Source of the DNA: Aquibaculum sediminis
GTDB lineage: Bacteria > Pseudomonadota > Alphaproteobacteria > Kiloniellales > DSM-21159
Length of the DNA: 64,000 nucleotides
Reading direction: 5' to 3'
Assembly: GCF_040712085.1 (NCBI RefSeq)
Contig: NZ_JBFCVK010000006.1
Span: forward strand, 286,018-350,017
Shown: positions 55,302-63,904 of the stretch, piece by piece
How the letters are laid out: the number at the start of each line of letters is the position of its first letter
How positions within the stretch are numbered: the stretch's first letter is position 1
Notes under the pieces: model-generated
What the model saw: only the letters and a program-made list of their open reading frames with translations
Database searches by the model: none
Told to the model about the DNA's origin: nothing
Program-made: the position numbers and the translations under genes

Positions 55302-57407
55302 TCACATGGCATGATAGTCAATACTGTCAGTAATTGCTTTCTGCATCTGCTGCGCAGCAGCCGACCAGGATCGTTCCGCCTGTACCCAACGTCGACCCTC
55401 TTGCCCCAGTCTCTGTCGATATTCAGTATCGCCTAGCAAACGCTGCAACTTGTCAGCAAGGTCGGTCACCTCCCCTTTCTGGAAATGTACTCCTGTTTCC
55501 TCATCCCTTATCATCTCTGCCAGGGCCCGCACATTTGACACCACCACTGCCTTTTCCATTGCAAGCGCTTCCAACGGCTTGATAGGCGATACCATCTCGC
55601 AAACCGGGAGGGGCTTGCGCGGAAACGGCGTTATATCGATCAAAGAGTAATAGCTCGGCACTAACTCGTGCGGCACACGGCCGGGCATTATCAACCAGTC
55701 CAGGAAGCCTTCCTGGCGCGCGCATTTCTCTATTGCCTGCGTGATTTCTCCGCGCCCCTTTCCGCTCGCATCCTCATTTCCGACAAGCAAAAGCCTAAAG
55801 TGCACACCCCTGCGTCTGAGCAGACCCGCCGCCTGTGCTAAATCATCAAGCCCTTCATAGCCCACAAAGGTGCCAATGTAGCCTATGACGGGAACATCAT
55901 GGGGAATACCAAGCTGCTCCTGCAGAACCTGGTCCTTGTCGCGAGGTGAGAACAGTTCGGCATTGCACGAGTTGGGAAGAAGCGTGATTTTCTCTCCGGG
56001 AACGCCCCGGTTCTGAAGCTCCTCACGCATTGCATAAGTGAGGGTGAAAACGCCGCTTGCATGACTGGAAACAGCGGCCTCTAGCGACTTTTGAATCCAG
56101 AAGTTAATGTTCTTAGCAAAGCCTGGCTCGCGCGACATGCGCGTGATCTCCCAGAGGCCACGCACCTCGTAGAAGAACGGAATTCCCAATCGTCTCGCTG
56201 CAATCAGCGTCGGGAGACCTGTGAGATGATTGGAGGCGGCCACCACCACCTCAGGACGCTGACGACGCAGTTCGCCTTCAATCGCGTCAGCGGCCAAACT
56301 GATGTACTGAGCGGGGGCCAACTCACGCCGAGAAGGCTCGAATAGCCGAACGTACTTGATGCCGTCGACCCGATCTTCCCTGCTCACCTGGTCCATTGTG
56401 AGGTCAGAGGTGACATCAAATGGAAAGCCCGGCCGCGTTACGGCCACAACGTCCCATCCTGAATGCTTTAGGGCCGAGGCAAGCCCATGCGAGCGCGTTG
56501 CATATCCACCTGAAGAGTGAGGCAGGCTGTTATGCAACACGTAGCACACCCGGCGCTGGACAGGCTCAATGACATGGTCCGGCGTATCACGCACCAAGTC
56601 TAAGATAGCAAGCTGGCGAACGGGATGGCGAAAGACCGGTTCCAGTTTCTTTCGCTCATCTGGATGAAGATCCTGCTCCCCTGCAATCTTCCATAGCCGT
56701 TCCGCCACTTCATTTGCTGAGGCATAATCTGCAGACCGATGGCATGCCCAGAAGCGTGCGCGAAGTATGCGAGGTGAGGGATCAACCTGAACTGCTTCTG
56801 CTGAGAGAGTCATTTCCGCTCCCTCAACACCCGCTCGTGCCAATGCTTGGCCGGCACGCACCGCCTCCCAAGCCAATTCCGCCTGTGTAAGCGAACGTTG
56901 ACCCTTACTTAGGTGGCCGACAACTGCAGGAGCTCCCCCCGCTTCGTAGATTGCAACAAGTTCACGAGATGCGGGTTTTGCGCGCGGTTGAGCCTGTTCG
57001 CTCATCCTGCGCTTAAAGTCGCCGTATGTGCGAATCAGTCGAGACGGCAATCGAAGCCAAGCAATCGGCGAGCGGCCACTCGCAATAATCTCTCTGCCAA
57101 GTCGGTACGAGAGATGTGCCTTGATCCGCTTTTCAGTGAACGCAACTTCTCGTGCCAGGCGATGCTCCAAAGAGGCGCGCGCCATACGTTCCTTCTTCAA
57201 CTGCTGCTGCAATCTCTCTATCTTGAGCAACAGATCCTCTCGATCAAACGTTGAAATGATAGTTTGATCTCCTGGTGGCGCCGTTATTACGGAAGGGTCT
57301 TGTAAATTCGCCCCTCCATTCTCTGCGACTGCGTTTCCCAATGCTCCTTCTTTTGCCCCGTTTGTTTCATGTTCGGAGCTAGAAAAGTCCTTTGTTCGAT
57401 CGCGCAT
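55302..57407 (-). CDS. Glycosyltransferase family 4 with N-terminal coiled coil, copy 2
   Basis: About 701 residues from ATG 57407 (a TTG at 57443 would add 12). Layout equals copy 1: coiled coil (DREDLLLKIERLQQQLKKER), the module HLSYRLGREIIASGRSPIAW, a helical region, and the GT4 domain with SSGGYATRSHGLASAL, RLGIPFFYEVRGLWEI, LLPNSCNAELF, PVIGYIGTFVGYEGLDDL and EMVSPIKPLEALAMEKAVVVS. It differs enough from copy 1 to suggest a different acceptor. It is followed on the same strand by the AsnB-like gene 38 bp downstream. Confidence 0.88.
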   Translation of the reverse strand: MRDRTKDFSSSEHETNGAKEGALGNAVAENGGANLQDPSVITAPPGDQTIISTFDREDLLLKIERLQQQLKKERMARASLEHRLAREVAFTEKRIKAHLSYRLGREIIASGRSPIAWLRLPSRLIRTYGDFKRRMSEQAQPRAKPASRELVAIYEAGGAPAVVGHLSKGQRSLTQAELAWEAVRAGQALARAGVEGAEMTLSAEAVQVDPSPRILRARFWACHRSADYASANEVAERLWKIAGEQDLHPDERKKLEPVFRHPVRQLAILDLVRDTPDHVIEPVQRRVCYVLHNSLPHSSGGYATRSHGLASALKHSGWDVVAVTRPGFPFDVTSDLTMDQVSREDRVDGIKYVRLFEPSRRELAPAQYISLAADAIEGELRRQRPEVVVAASNHLTGLPTLIAARRLGIPFFYEVRGLWEITRMSREPGFAKNINFWIQKSLEAAVSSHASGVFTLTYAMREELQNRGVPGEKITLLPNSCNAELFSPRDKDQVLQEQLGIPHDVPVIGYIGTFVGYEGLDDLAQAAGLLRRRGVHFRLLLVGNEDASGKGRGEITQAIEKCARQEGFLDWLIMPGRVPHELVPSYYSLIDITPFPRKPLPVCEMVSPIKPLEALAMEKAVVVSNVRALAEMIRDEETGVHFQKGEVTDLADKLQRLLGDTEYRQRLGQEGRRWVQAERSWSAAAQQMQKAITDSIDYHAM

Positions 57408-57594
57408 CACACCTGCCAATTCAGTTCTCCAAACTCTCGCCAATCAGAGTCTGAGATCGACAAACCATGGTGCCAAAAGAAAGCTGGTTGAAAAACTCGG
57501 ACAAACAAGGTCGACACTGCATCAACAAAAAGCGCCCTTCCTAGTTATTAGGAACACCAACAGTAAATCACGCGTTCTTTTACATAAATAATAC

Positions 57595-58884
57595 TTAAGA
57601 AGCGTTTCGAAGCGCAGGCTGTACTTCAATATCGTCGGTCGAAACTCTCGGCCAAATCCCCCTGGTATCCACCACCCGCTTGCCCTGCAGGACCTCCTTG
57701 CTCACCGCCTTGAACTGCCGGTGGTCCACGAGCAGGACAACCGTCTGCGCCGCGCTCAGCGCTGCGCTCAAGTCCGCCTGGGCCACGCCGCGGTCCTCCA
57801 GTGACGGGGGCAAGGTGCCGACATTGGGCTCCACCGCGAGCACGCGTCCCTCATGCCGCTCCGCCAGGGCTTCGATGATCTCCACGGCCGGGCTCTCGCG
57901 CAGGTCGTCGGTGTCGGCCTTGTAGGCGAGGCCGAGGCAGGCAATGGTGTCGCCCGGCTGCGCCATCTCCAGCACGCGCTCGACCACATAGCCGGGCTTG
58001 CTGTCGTTCACCTGGCGCGCGGCGTGCATCAGGGGCGCCAGGCCCTCGGCGGCGTGGATTATGAACCAGGGATCAACGGCGATGCAGTGGCCGCCGACAC
58101 CGGGGCCGGGCTTGAGTATGTTCACGCGCGGATGGTGATTGGCGAGCTCGATCAGCTCCCAGACATCGATGCCGAACGTGTCGCAGAGCTTGGAGAGCTC
58201 ATTGGCGAAAGCGATGCTGACATCGCGCGAAGCGTTTTCGGTCAGCTTTACCATCTCGGCCGTGCGACTGGTGGTCGGCACGAGCTGCCCCTGAACGAAG
58301 GTCTGGTAGAGCGCCGTGGCCGCCTCGGTGGAGGCCGGAGAGAGGCCGCCGATGATGCGGTCGTTCTCCAGCAGCTCCACGACCATGTGCCCGGGGATGA
58401 TCCGCTCGGGACAGTAGGCGAGCAGAACATCGGACTCCTGCTGCTGCGCACAGGCGAAGGTGAGATCCCGGCGCAGGCCGGCGAGCTTCTCCGACAGCAT
58501 CTCCGTGGTGCCCACGGGCGAGGTGGACTCCAGGATGATCAGATTGCCCTTCTGCAGCACCGGCGCAATCGAGGCGGCGGCCGCCTCCACATAGCTGAGG
58601 TCCGGCGCATGGTCCTTGCCCACTGGGGTCGGCACGGCAATGACGAAGGCCTCGGCCGGCTCAGGCTGGGTGACGGCGCGCAGGCGGCCCTCGTCCACGG
58701 CCTTCTTGACCAGGGCGTCGAGCTCGGGCTCGAAGAAGTGCGCGCGGCCGGAATTGATGGCGCTGACCGCTCTGGAACTGATGTCCACGCCTATGACGTT
58801 CAGGCCGCGGCTCGCCATGACGGCGGCGGTGGGCAGCCCGATGTAGCCCAGGCCAACGACGCTGACGGTCTCGAAGACTCGCAT
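57595..58884 (-). CDS. wecC: UDP-N-acetyl-D-mannosamine dehydrogenase
   Basis: Oxidises UDP-ManNAc to UDP-ManNAcA with NAD. The protein has 429 residues from ATG 58884. The NAD site is VSVVGLGYIGLPTAAVMASRG; AVPTPVGKDHAPDLSYVEAA and ESTSPVGTTE follow; the catalytic segment GPGVGGHCIAVDPWF contains the conserved Cys, and Lys in KLTENASRDVSIAFANEL is the family lysine. It follows wecB by 47 bp. A 187-bp gap separates it from the GT4 gene downstream; nothing recognised there. Confidence 0.95.
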   Translation of the reverse strand: MRVFETVSVVGLGYIGLPTAAVMASRGLNVIGVDISSRAVSAINSGRAHFFEPELDALVKKAVDEGRLRAVTQPEPAEAFVIAVPTPVGKDHAPDLSYVEAAAASIAPVLQKGNLIILESTSPVGTTEMLSEKLAGLRRDLTFACAQQQESDVLLAYCPERIIPGHMVVELLENDRIIGGLSPASTEAATALYQTFVQGQLVPTTSRTAEMVKLTENASRDVSIAFANELSKLCDTFGIDVWELIELANHHPRVNILKPGPGVGGHCIAVDPWFIIHAAEGLAPLMHAARQVNDSKPGYVVERVLEMAQPGDTIACLGLAYKADTDDLRESPAVEIIEALAERHEGRVLAVEPNVGTLPPSLEDRGVAQADLSAALSAAQTVVLLVDHRQFKAVSKEVLQGKRVVDTRGIWPRVSTDDIEVQPALRNAS

Positions 58885-58931
58885 CAATCTATCCTATTCG
58901 CAGGTCAAACAGTTGTATAGCGCTCCAACAA

Positions 58932-60065
58932 TCAGCCGGAGAAGCCCTTGGGGAAGCGGGCAAGCGCCTCCACGATGCGCTGGCTCGCCTTGCCGTCCCC
59001 GTAGGGGTTCTGGGCCCGGGACATGCGCTCGTAAAGCGCCGTGTCGTCGAGCAGGGCAGACACGCGCTGCCTGATTCTCTCGGCCGAGGAGCCGACCAGC
59101 TCAGCGCAACCCGCGGCAATGCCTTCCGGGCGCTCCGTGACGTCGCGCATCACCAGAACCGGCTTGCCCAGGCTGGGCGCCTCCTCCTGCACGCCACCGG
59201 AATCGGACAGTAACAGGTGGGCATGGTCCATCAAATGGACAAAACTGCGATATTCCTGGGGGTCGGTCAGCAGGACGTTCTCCCGCCCCTTGATGATCTC
59301 GAACACCGGCCCGCGCACCTGCGGATTGAGGTGAACCGGGTAGAGGAAGCCCACTTGCGGATAGGTGTCGGCCAGGCCGGAAATCGCCTGACAAATGTTA
59401 CGGAAGCCCTCGCCGAAGTTCTCCCGCCGGTGACCGGTGATCAGGACAAAACGATCGTGGCGGGCCAGAAACTGCGTGATCTCCTCGGGCAGGGCCGGCG
59501 GACGCTCCCTCACCTCCGCCGCAATCTGCAGCAGAGCGTCGATGCCGGTGTTGCCGGTGACGTGCACCTGCGCCTCGGCGACCCCTTCCGCAGCAAGATT
59601 GTCGACGGCACCCCGGGTGGGGGCGAAGTGCAGGTCGGCCACCAGGCCGGCAATGCGACGGTTCAATTCCTCAGGAAAGGGCGCGAGCATGTCATGGCTG
59701 CGCAGACCGGCCTCGACGTGGCCGACGGGGATGCGACGATAGAAGGCAGAGAGGGCGGCGACCTGCACGGTCGTCGTGTCACCCTGCACCAGCACCCAGT
59801 CGGGCTTCAGTTCCTCAAGGGTGTTGTCGATCACCGCAAAAAGCCGACTGCTGAGCGAGGCCAGCGTCTGGTTCGGCTGCATCACCGCCAGATCAACGTC
59901 GGCCTCCAGCCCAAAATCCTGGAGCGCGCGCTGCAGCATCTCGCGATGCTGCCCCGTGGACACCAGGGTGCAACGAAAATCCCCGCTTTGGCGAAGTGCC
60001 TTCACAACAGGCGCCATCTTGACGCCTTCGGGACGCGTCCCTACGAACACTGCAACATGTATCAA
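58932..60065 (-). CDS. wecB: UDP-N-acetylglucosamine 2-epimerase (non-hydrolysing)
   Basis: Converts UDP-GlcNAc to UDP-ManNAc for the dehydrogenase next to it. 377 residues: HVAVFVGTRPEGVKMAPVV, VQGDTTTVQVAALSAFY, HVEAGLRSHDMLAPFPEELNR, VTGNTGIDALLQ, TGHRRENFGEGFRNI and LSDSGGVQEEAPSLGKPVLVMRD. The start is a TTG at 60065 because no ATG is placed so that the conserved N-terminal strand is kept. With wecC it gives UDP-ManNAcA, a common capsule or O-antigen sugar. Confidence 0.94.
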   Translation of the reverse strand: MIHVAVFVGTRPEGVKMAPVVKALRQSGDFRCTLVSTGQHREMLQRALQDFGLEADVDLAVMQPNQTLASLSSRLFAVIDNTLEELKPDWVLVQGDTTTVQVAALSAFYRRIPVGHVEAGLRSHDMLAPFPEELNRRIAGLVADLHFAPTRGAVDNLAAEGVAEAQVHVTGNTGIDALLQIAAEVRERPPALPEEITQFLARHDRFVLITGHRRENFGEGFRNICQAISGLADTYPQVGFLYPVHLNPQVRGPVFEIIKGRENVLLTDPQEYRSFVHLMDHAHLLLSDSGGVQEEAPSLGKPVLVMRDVTERPEGIAAGCAELVGSSAERIRQRVSALLDDTALYERMSRAQNPYGDGKASQRIVEALARFPKGFSG

Positions 60066-60096
60066 AGGCTGCGCCTCGCTCTATTGTCGCTAGTTA

Positions 60097-60345
60097 TCAT
60101 CGGTTGAACATCGCACCCAGAGCGCCAACTTTTTCTAGATCCAGTTGACGGCGTTTGTCTAGCGTGTGCTTCCATAAACCACAAGAGCGTGGACGGCGAC
60201 ATGGAGTGGCTGAACTCCACCCCAAGGACACACCACGCTCTGGTCCGGGACATGCCTGTCCAGTCAAAACGTGGCGGAGCATAGAGACATAGCGTGCGAT
60301 GACAAGCAGGGCTGCAAACAATGAAGTAATGCCCGTTATCATCAT
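60097..60345 (-). CDS. Possible small membrane protein upstream of wecB
   Basis: An 82-residue frame starting MITGITSLFAALLVIARYV (or one codon earlier), with one strongly hydrophobic N-terminal helix and a C-terminus LDLEKVGALGAMFNR. It ends 31 bp before wecB on the same strand. It also contains the nested inverted repeat at 60184-60241, so it may be a chance frame or the remnant of a larger polysaccharide gene. No family recognised. Confidence 0.3.
   Translation of the reverse strand: MMITGITSLFAALLVIARYVSMLRHVLTGQACPGPERGVSLGWSSATPCRRPRSCGLWKHTLDKRRQLDLEKVGALGAMFNR
60184..60241. repeat. Nested inverted repeat in the wecB / GT2 intergenic region
   Basis: Outer arms AGAGCGTGG (60184-60192) and CCACGCTCT (60233-60241), inner arms TGGAGT (60202-60207) and ACTCCA (60214-60219). 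The two pairs share a centre region and could form a branched hairpin in RNA of either strand. The surrounding stretch 60066-60380 otherwise holds only the doubtful small frame. Confidence 0.6.
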
Positions 60346-60380
60346 TGCCGTCTGCCCGCACCCAGTCACAGGAATGCCCC

Positions 60381-61856
60381 ATGAAGGCTCTCACAGCAAC
60401 GCTCGGCTTCCACCGCGCGATGCGCAAGCACCGCTTCAGCGAGGCCCTGGCGCTGCACCGCCACCACGCGCTTTTCGCTCATGCCCCCTCCTACTGGGCG
60501 CAGTACAAGCTTGGGCTCTATCGCACGGTCTACCAGCGCACACAGCGGGAAGGCGTGCCGGAGCGATGGCGCGCGCGCCTGGCCGCTGCGGTCTGTGCGG
60601 CGGCGCTTGGAAACCTCGACGAAGCTCGAGCCTGGCTGCAGGGGCTGCCGGCCGACAAGCTGCGCCAGATCACCACTGCGCTGGCGCCGCACGCGCCCGA
60701 GTTGGCCCTCCAGCACCTGCGGGAGGCGGAGGCTTCCGCAGCCGCCGAGTGTCGCGACCTGCACGTCGCGTTGCTGACCGGGCTCGGACACCTGCCGGAG
60801 GCCGCCGCGGTGATGGGTGGGCTTTCGAGCGACGAGGAGGCGCGTTGGCCCGAGCTTGCGCTGCATCGCGCAACTCTGCTGCTCTCCGGCCAACTCCCGG
60901 CCAGCCCGACCCCCGAGGCAGCAGCGCTGGCGCAGATCAATCGCTACTTCGCGTATCACCAGCTGGAAGCGCTCGAGCGCAGGAATGACACGAAAGCGCT
61001 CAACGCTCGCAACGCCACGGCACGGGTGTCGGCGCTGCCCGGCGAGCGCCCGCTGGTCTCCGTCATCATGACGGCCTTCCGCACCGCAGAGCGTATCGGC
61101 CCGGCCATCGAATCCCTCCTGGCACAAAGCCATCGCAACCTGGAAATCATCGTCATGGACGATGCCAGCGACGACGGACTGGGCGCGGTGGTCTCGGCGC
61201 TGCGCGAGCGTGACCCCCGGGTGCTCTATCACCGTCTGCCGCGCAATGTCGGCACCTATGTGGCCAAGAACCTTGCCCTGCGACACCTGGCGCACGGCGC
61301 CTTCGTGACCTGTCATGACTCGGACGACTGGTCGCATCCGCGCAAGATCGAACAGCAGCTCGACTGGATCCAGCGGGATCCTGCGCGGGTGTTCAGCTGG
61401 TCCTACTGGCTGCGCATTCGCGATGACGGGCCCGTGGTGGCGCGGCAGTGCCACCCGCTGCTCCGCGCCAACCTCTCCTCGATCCTCTTCCGGCGCGACG
61501 CCGTCCTGAACCGCGCGGGCGCTTTCGACGAGGTGCGCACCGGCGCCGACAGCGAGTTTCTCGCCCGCCTCGCTCTCGTCTTCGGACGGGAAGCCGGCGC
61601 GCCACTGCGCAAGCCCCTGGCGCTGGGCGCCGAACGCCCGGGGTCGCTGATGACCGACCACAGCACCGGTATTCAGGGCAGCGGCACCACGCCCTTCCGC
61701 CTGGAGTATTGGGAGGCCTGGCGGGCCTGGCACTGCCAATGCCTGGCCGCCGGCCGACGCCCCTTCATGCCGCAGGGCCCCGGCGAGCGCCCCTTCCCCA
61801 TCTCCGCCGAACAGGCGGTGCCCGAAGCGCACGACCTGGCCGCGCTTCTGACCTGA
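60381..61856 (+). CDS. Glycosyltransferase family 2 with N-terminal helical domain
   Basis: A 491-residue protein from ATG 60381. The GT2 part begins at about residue 222: PLVSVIMTAFRTAERIGPAIESLLAQSHRNLEIIVMDDASDDG, then VAKNLALRHLAHGAFVTCHDSDDW, where DSDDW is the DXD-type metal site, and GAFDEVRTGADSEFLARLAL. The first about 215 residues are Ala/Leu/Arg-rich helices resembling TPR-like repeats. It is divergent from wecB and likely part of the same glycan island. Transferred sugar unknown. Confidence 0.88.
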   Translation: MKALTATLGFHRAMRKHRFSEALALHRHHALFAHAPSYWAQYKLGLYRTVYQRTQREGVPERWRARLAAAVCAAALGNLDEARAWLQGLPADKLRQITTALAPHAPELALQHLREAEASAAAECRDLHVALLTGLGHLPEAAAVMGGLSSDEEARWPELALHRATLLLSGQLPASPTPEAAALAQINRYFAYHQLEALERRNDTKALNARNATARVSALPGERPLVSVIMTAFRTAERIGPAIESLLAQSHRNLEIIVMDDASDDGLGAVVSALRERDPRVLYHRLPRNVGTYVAKNLALRHLAHGAFVTCHDSDDWSHPRKIEQQLDWIQRDPARVFSWSYWLRIRDDGPVVARQCHPLLRANLSSILFRRDAVLNRAGAFDEVRTGADSEFLARLALVFGREAGAPLRKPLALGAERPGSLMTDHSTGIQGSGTTPFRLEYWEAWRAWHCQCLAAGRRPFMPQGPGERPFPISAEQAVPEAHDLAALLT

Positions 61857-61945
61857 GCCGGCTGCGCTGTCCCTTCTTCCTTCGGCAGTCCGTGCGATCC
61901 GCCCCTATTTCTGCCGTTATTGCGAGCGACCAGCCCTTTCCCCAC

Positions 61946-62038
61946 CGTCATTGCGAGCGACCGGAGGGAGCGCGGCAATCCAGGGCGGCCGCTCGTGGCC
62001 CTAGATTGCCGCGTCAGCTTCGCTTCCTCGCAATGACG
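61946..62038. repeat. Palindromic intergenic repeat element (about 93 bp)
   Basis: Terminal arms CGTCATTGCGAG and CTCGCAATGACG are perfect inverted repeats; internally CGCGGCAATCCAGGGC pairs with GCCCTAGATTGCCGCG with one mismatch. A partial copy (ATTGCGAGCGACC) sits just upstream at about 61918. Similar ATTGCGAGCGA...TCGCAATGAC palindromes are spread through alphaproteobacterial genomes. The remaining bases of 61857-62161 hold no gene. Confidence 0.85.
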
Positions 62039-62161
62039 AGGTGGGGGGCCTATCGGCCTCCACGGGCAAGGCTCGCGGGGGCAGGGCTCGCAATGGCGCG
62101 GGAAGGGGCATAGACTGCGGCATCCTGCCACCATCCCTTCTCCATCCTGCCTCCCGGCTAC

Positions 62162-63340
62162 ATGTCCTCCTCCCGCCCCCGTTCTTCCGTCGTCGTCATG
62201 CTGGGCTCGGCGCAGACGCTGGCCTGGGGGTCGAGCTATTACCTGCCGGCGATCCTCGCGGTGCCCATGGCCGAGGGGCTGGGGCTGACGGCGGGGTGGG
62301 TCTTTGGCGCCTTTTCCGCGGCGCTGGTGCTCTCCGCGCTGCTCGGGCCGCTGGCCGGGGCGCGGATCGACCGCTTCGGCGGGCGCGGGGTGTTGATCGG
62401 CTCCAGCCTGGTCTTCGCCGCCGGCCTGGGGCTCCTGGGCCTGGCGCAGGGGCCGGTCTCGATGTTCGCCGGCTGGCTGCTGCTGGGCGTGGGCATGGCC
62501 ATGGGGCTCTACGAGGCGGGCTTCGCGACCCTGGCCGGGCTCTACGGGCGCGAGGCGCGCGGCGCCATCACCGGCATCACGCTCATCGCCGGCTTCGCCA
62601 GCACCATCTGCTGGCCGGTCACAGCCTGGGTGGAGGCCGAGGCCGGCTGGCGCGCCGCCTGCTTCTTTTGGGCGGGCGCGCACCTGCTGCTGGGCCTGCC
62701 GCTCAACGCCCTGCTGCCGCGGCGCAAGGGGGCGCCCGAAAGCCGGCCGGCTGCGCAGCCGAAGTCAAAGGCAACGCCGCAAGAGGCGAAGGAAACCGCC
62801 AAGCAGCGGCGCGCCCTGCTGCTGCTCGCCTTCGTCTTCACCGCTACCTGGTTCACCAGCACCGCCATGGCCGCCCACCTGCCCCGCCTGCTGCAGGAGG
62901 CCGGCGCCACGCCCGCCGCCGCCGTGGCCGCGGCGGCGCTAACCGGCCCGGCACAGGTGGGGGCACGGCTGTTCGAGTACACGCTGCTGCGCCGCTTCCA
63001 CCCCCTGCTCTCGGCCCGGCTGGCGGCGGCGGCACACCCGCTGGGGGCGCTGCTGCTCGTGCTGCTGGGCCCGGCGGGGGCGGCGGTCTTCACCCTGCTG
63101 CACGGGGCGGGCAACGGCATCCTCACCATCGCCAAGGGGACCCTGCCGCTGTCGCTCTTCGGGCCGGGCGGCTACGGCCTGCGCCAGGGGCTGCTGATGG
63201 CCCCCGCGCGCTTCGGCCAGGCCGCGGCGCCCTTCCTCTTCGCACTGGCCATCGACCACTGGGGCCTGGGCGCACTCGGCCTCACCAGCCTCCTCGCGCT
63301 GGCCAGCCTCGCCGCCTTGCTGGCCCTGCGGCAGGGGTAG
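62162..63340 (+). CDS. Major facilitator superfamily transporter
   Basis: A 392-residue protein with about twelve membrane helices in two halves. The N half has LAWGSSYYLPAILAVPM and the loop GARIDRFGGRGVLIGSSLVF (between helices 2 and 3, the conserved MFS motif A position). The middle loop is charged (RRKGAPESRPAAQPKSKATPQEAKETAK). The C half has AFVFTATWFTSTAMAAHLPRLL. Very GC-rich. Substrate unknown. Confidence 0.88.
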   Translation: MSSSRPRSSVVVMLGSAQTLAWGSSYYLPAILAVPMAEGLGLTAGWVFGAFSAALVLSALLGPLAGARIDRFGGRGVLIGSSLVFAAGLGLLGLAQGPVSMFAGWLLLGVGMAMGLYEAGFATLAGLYGREARGAITGITLIAGFASTICWPVTAWVEAEAGWRAACFFWAGAHLLLGLPLNALLPRRKGAPESRPAAQPKSKATPQEAKETAKQRRALLLLAFVFTATWFTSTAMAAHLPRLLQEAGATPAAAVAAAALTGPAQVGARLFEYTLLRRFHPLLSARLAAAAHPLGALLLVLLGPAGAAVFTLLHGAGNGILTIAKGTLPLSLFGPGGYGLRQGLLMAPARFGQAAAPFLFALAIDHWGLGALGLTSLLALASLAALLALRQG

Positions 63341-63355
63341 GACGGTGGGCCAGCG

Positions 63356-63703
63356 TCAGCGTGAAAAGGCGCGCTCCTCTGTTGCTCGGGCGAGCACCTC
63401 TTCGGCCCACTGGTTCAAGCTCTTACCCGACAGCTCCGCCGCCAGCGCCGCCTTGCGATGCACCTCGGGATCGACGCGGAACATGACCCTGCCGGAATAG
63501 GGCTTCTGCGGCGGCTTGCCGACCTTGGCGCAGGTTTCCAGGTAATCCTCCACAGCCTCGTGAAAGGCCGCCCTGAGATCGGCGACATTATCGGCGTGAA
63601 AGCCCACGCCGTCGGCGATTCCAGCAATCTTGCCGAAGAAAATACCGTCCTCGTCGTCATACTCGATGCGGGCGCTATAGCCCTTGTATGCCATCGTGTT
63701 CAT
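63356..63703 (-). CDS. HicB-family antitoxin-like protein
   Basis: A 115-residue protein: the N-terminal HicB fold YSARIEYDDEDGIFFGKIAGIADGVGFHADNVADLRAAFHEAVEDYLE, and the C-terminal ribbon-helix-helix SGRVMFRVDPEVHRKAALAAELSGKSLNQWAEEVLARA, which binds DNA. GGGAG lies eight bases before the ATG at 63703. A HicA toxin would normally be adjacent, but the bases upstream (63704-63927) contain a palindromic repeat and no HicA-like frame. Confidence 0.87.
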   Translation of the reverse strand: MNTMAYKGYSARIEYDDEDGIFFGKIAGIADGVGFHADNVADLRAAFHEAVEDYLETCAKVGKPPQKPYSGRVMFRVDPEVHRKAALAAELSGKSLNQWAEEVLARATEERAFSR

Positions 63704-63841
63704 GGCTCAACTCCCAGGCGGATCAGATAGGCGCGAACGGCGCGGACCTGATAGCGCTTTGCTTCTTTAGAGCCGGTCGTCTCTGATCGGCTTCGCGAAG
63801 CGAACCGAACAGAGGCGTGAATCGGCTCTATCTCTTTGATG

Positions 63842-63904
63842 TAGACCGGATTCACGCATTTTATCAGAACCCGGAGTGGTTCAGATTAAATGCGATCCGG
63901 TCTA
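63842..63904. repeat. MITE-like palindromic element
   Basis: Outer arms TAGACCGGAT (63842-63851) and ATCCGGTCTA (63895-63904), middle arms CGCATTT / AAATGCG and inner arms GAACC / GGTTC make an almost perfect 63-base palindrome. It starts and ends with TA, as expected for target-site duplications of mariner-type miniature elements. A GCGTGAATC/GATTCACGC pair (63815-63823 / 63849-63857) overlaps its left end. Confidence 0.7.

Noticed and set aside
63704..63857. Possible HicA toxin reading into hicB (ends in an ATGA overlap)
   Set aside because: The frame (ending KRYQVRAVRAYLIRLGVEP) lacks HicA motifs and its upstream part is the palindromic repeat; not accepted as a gene.
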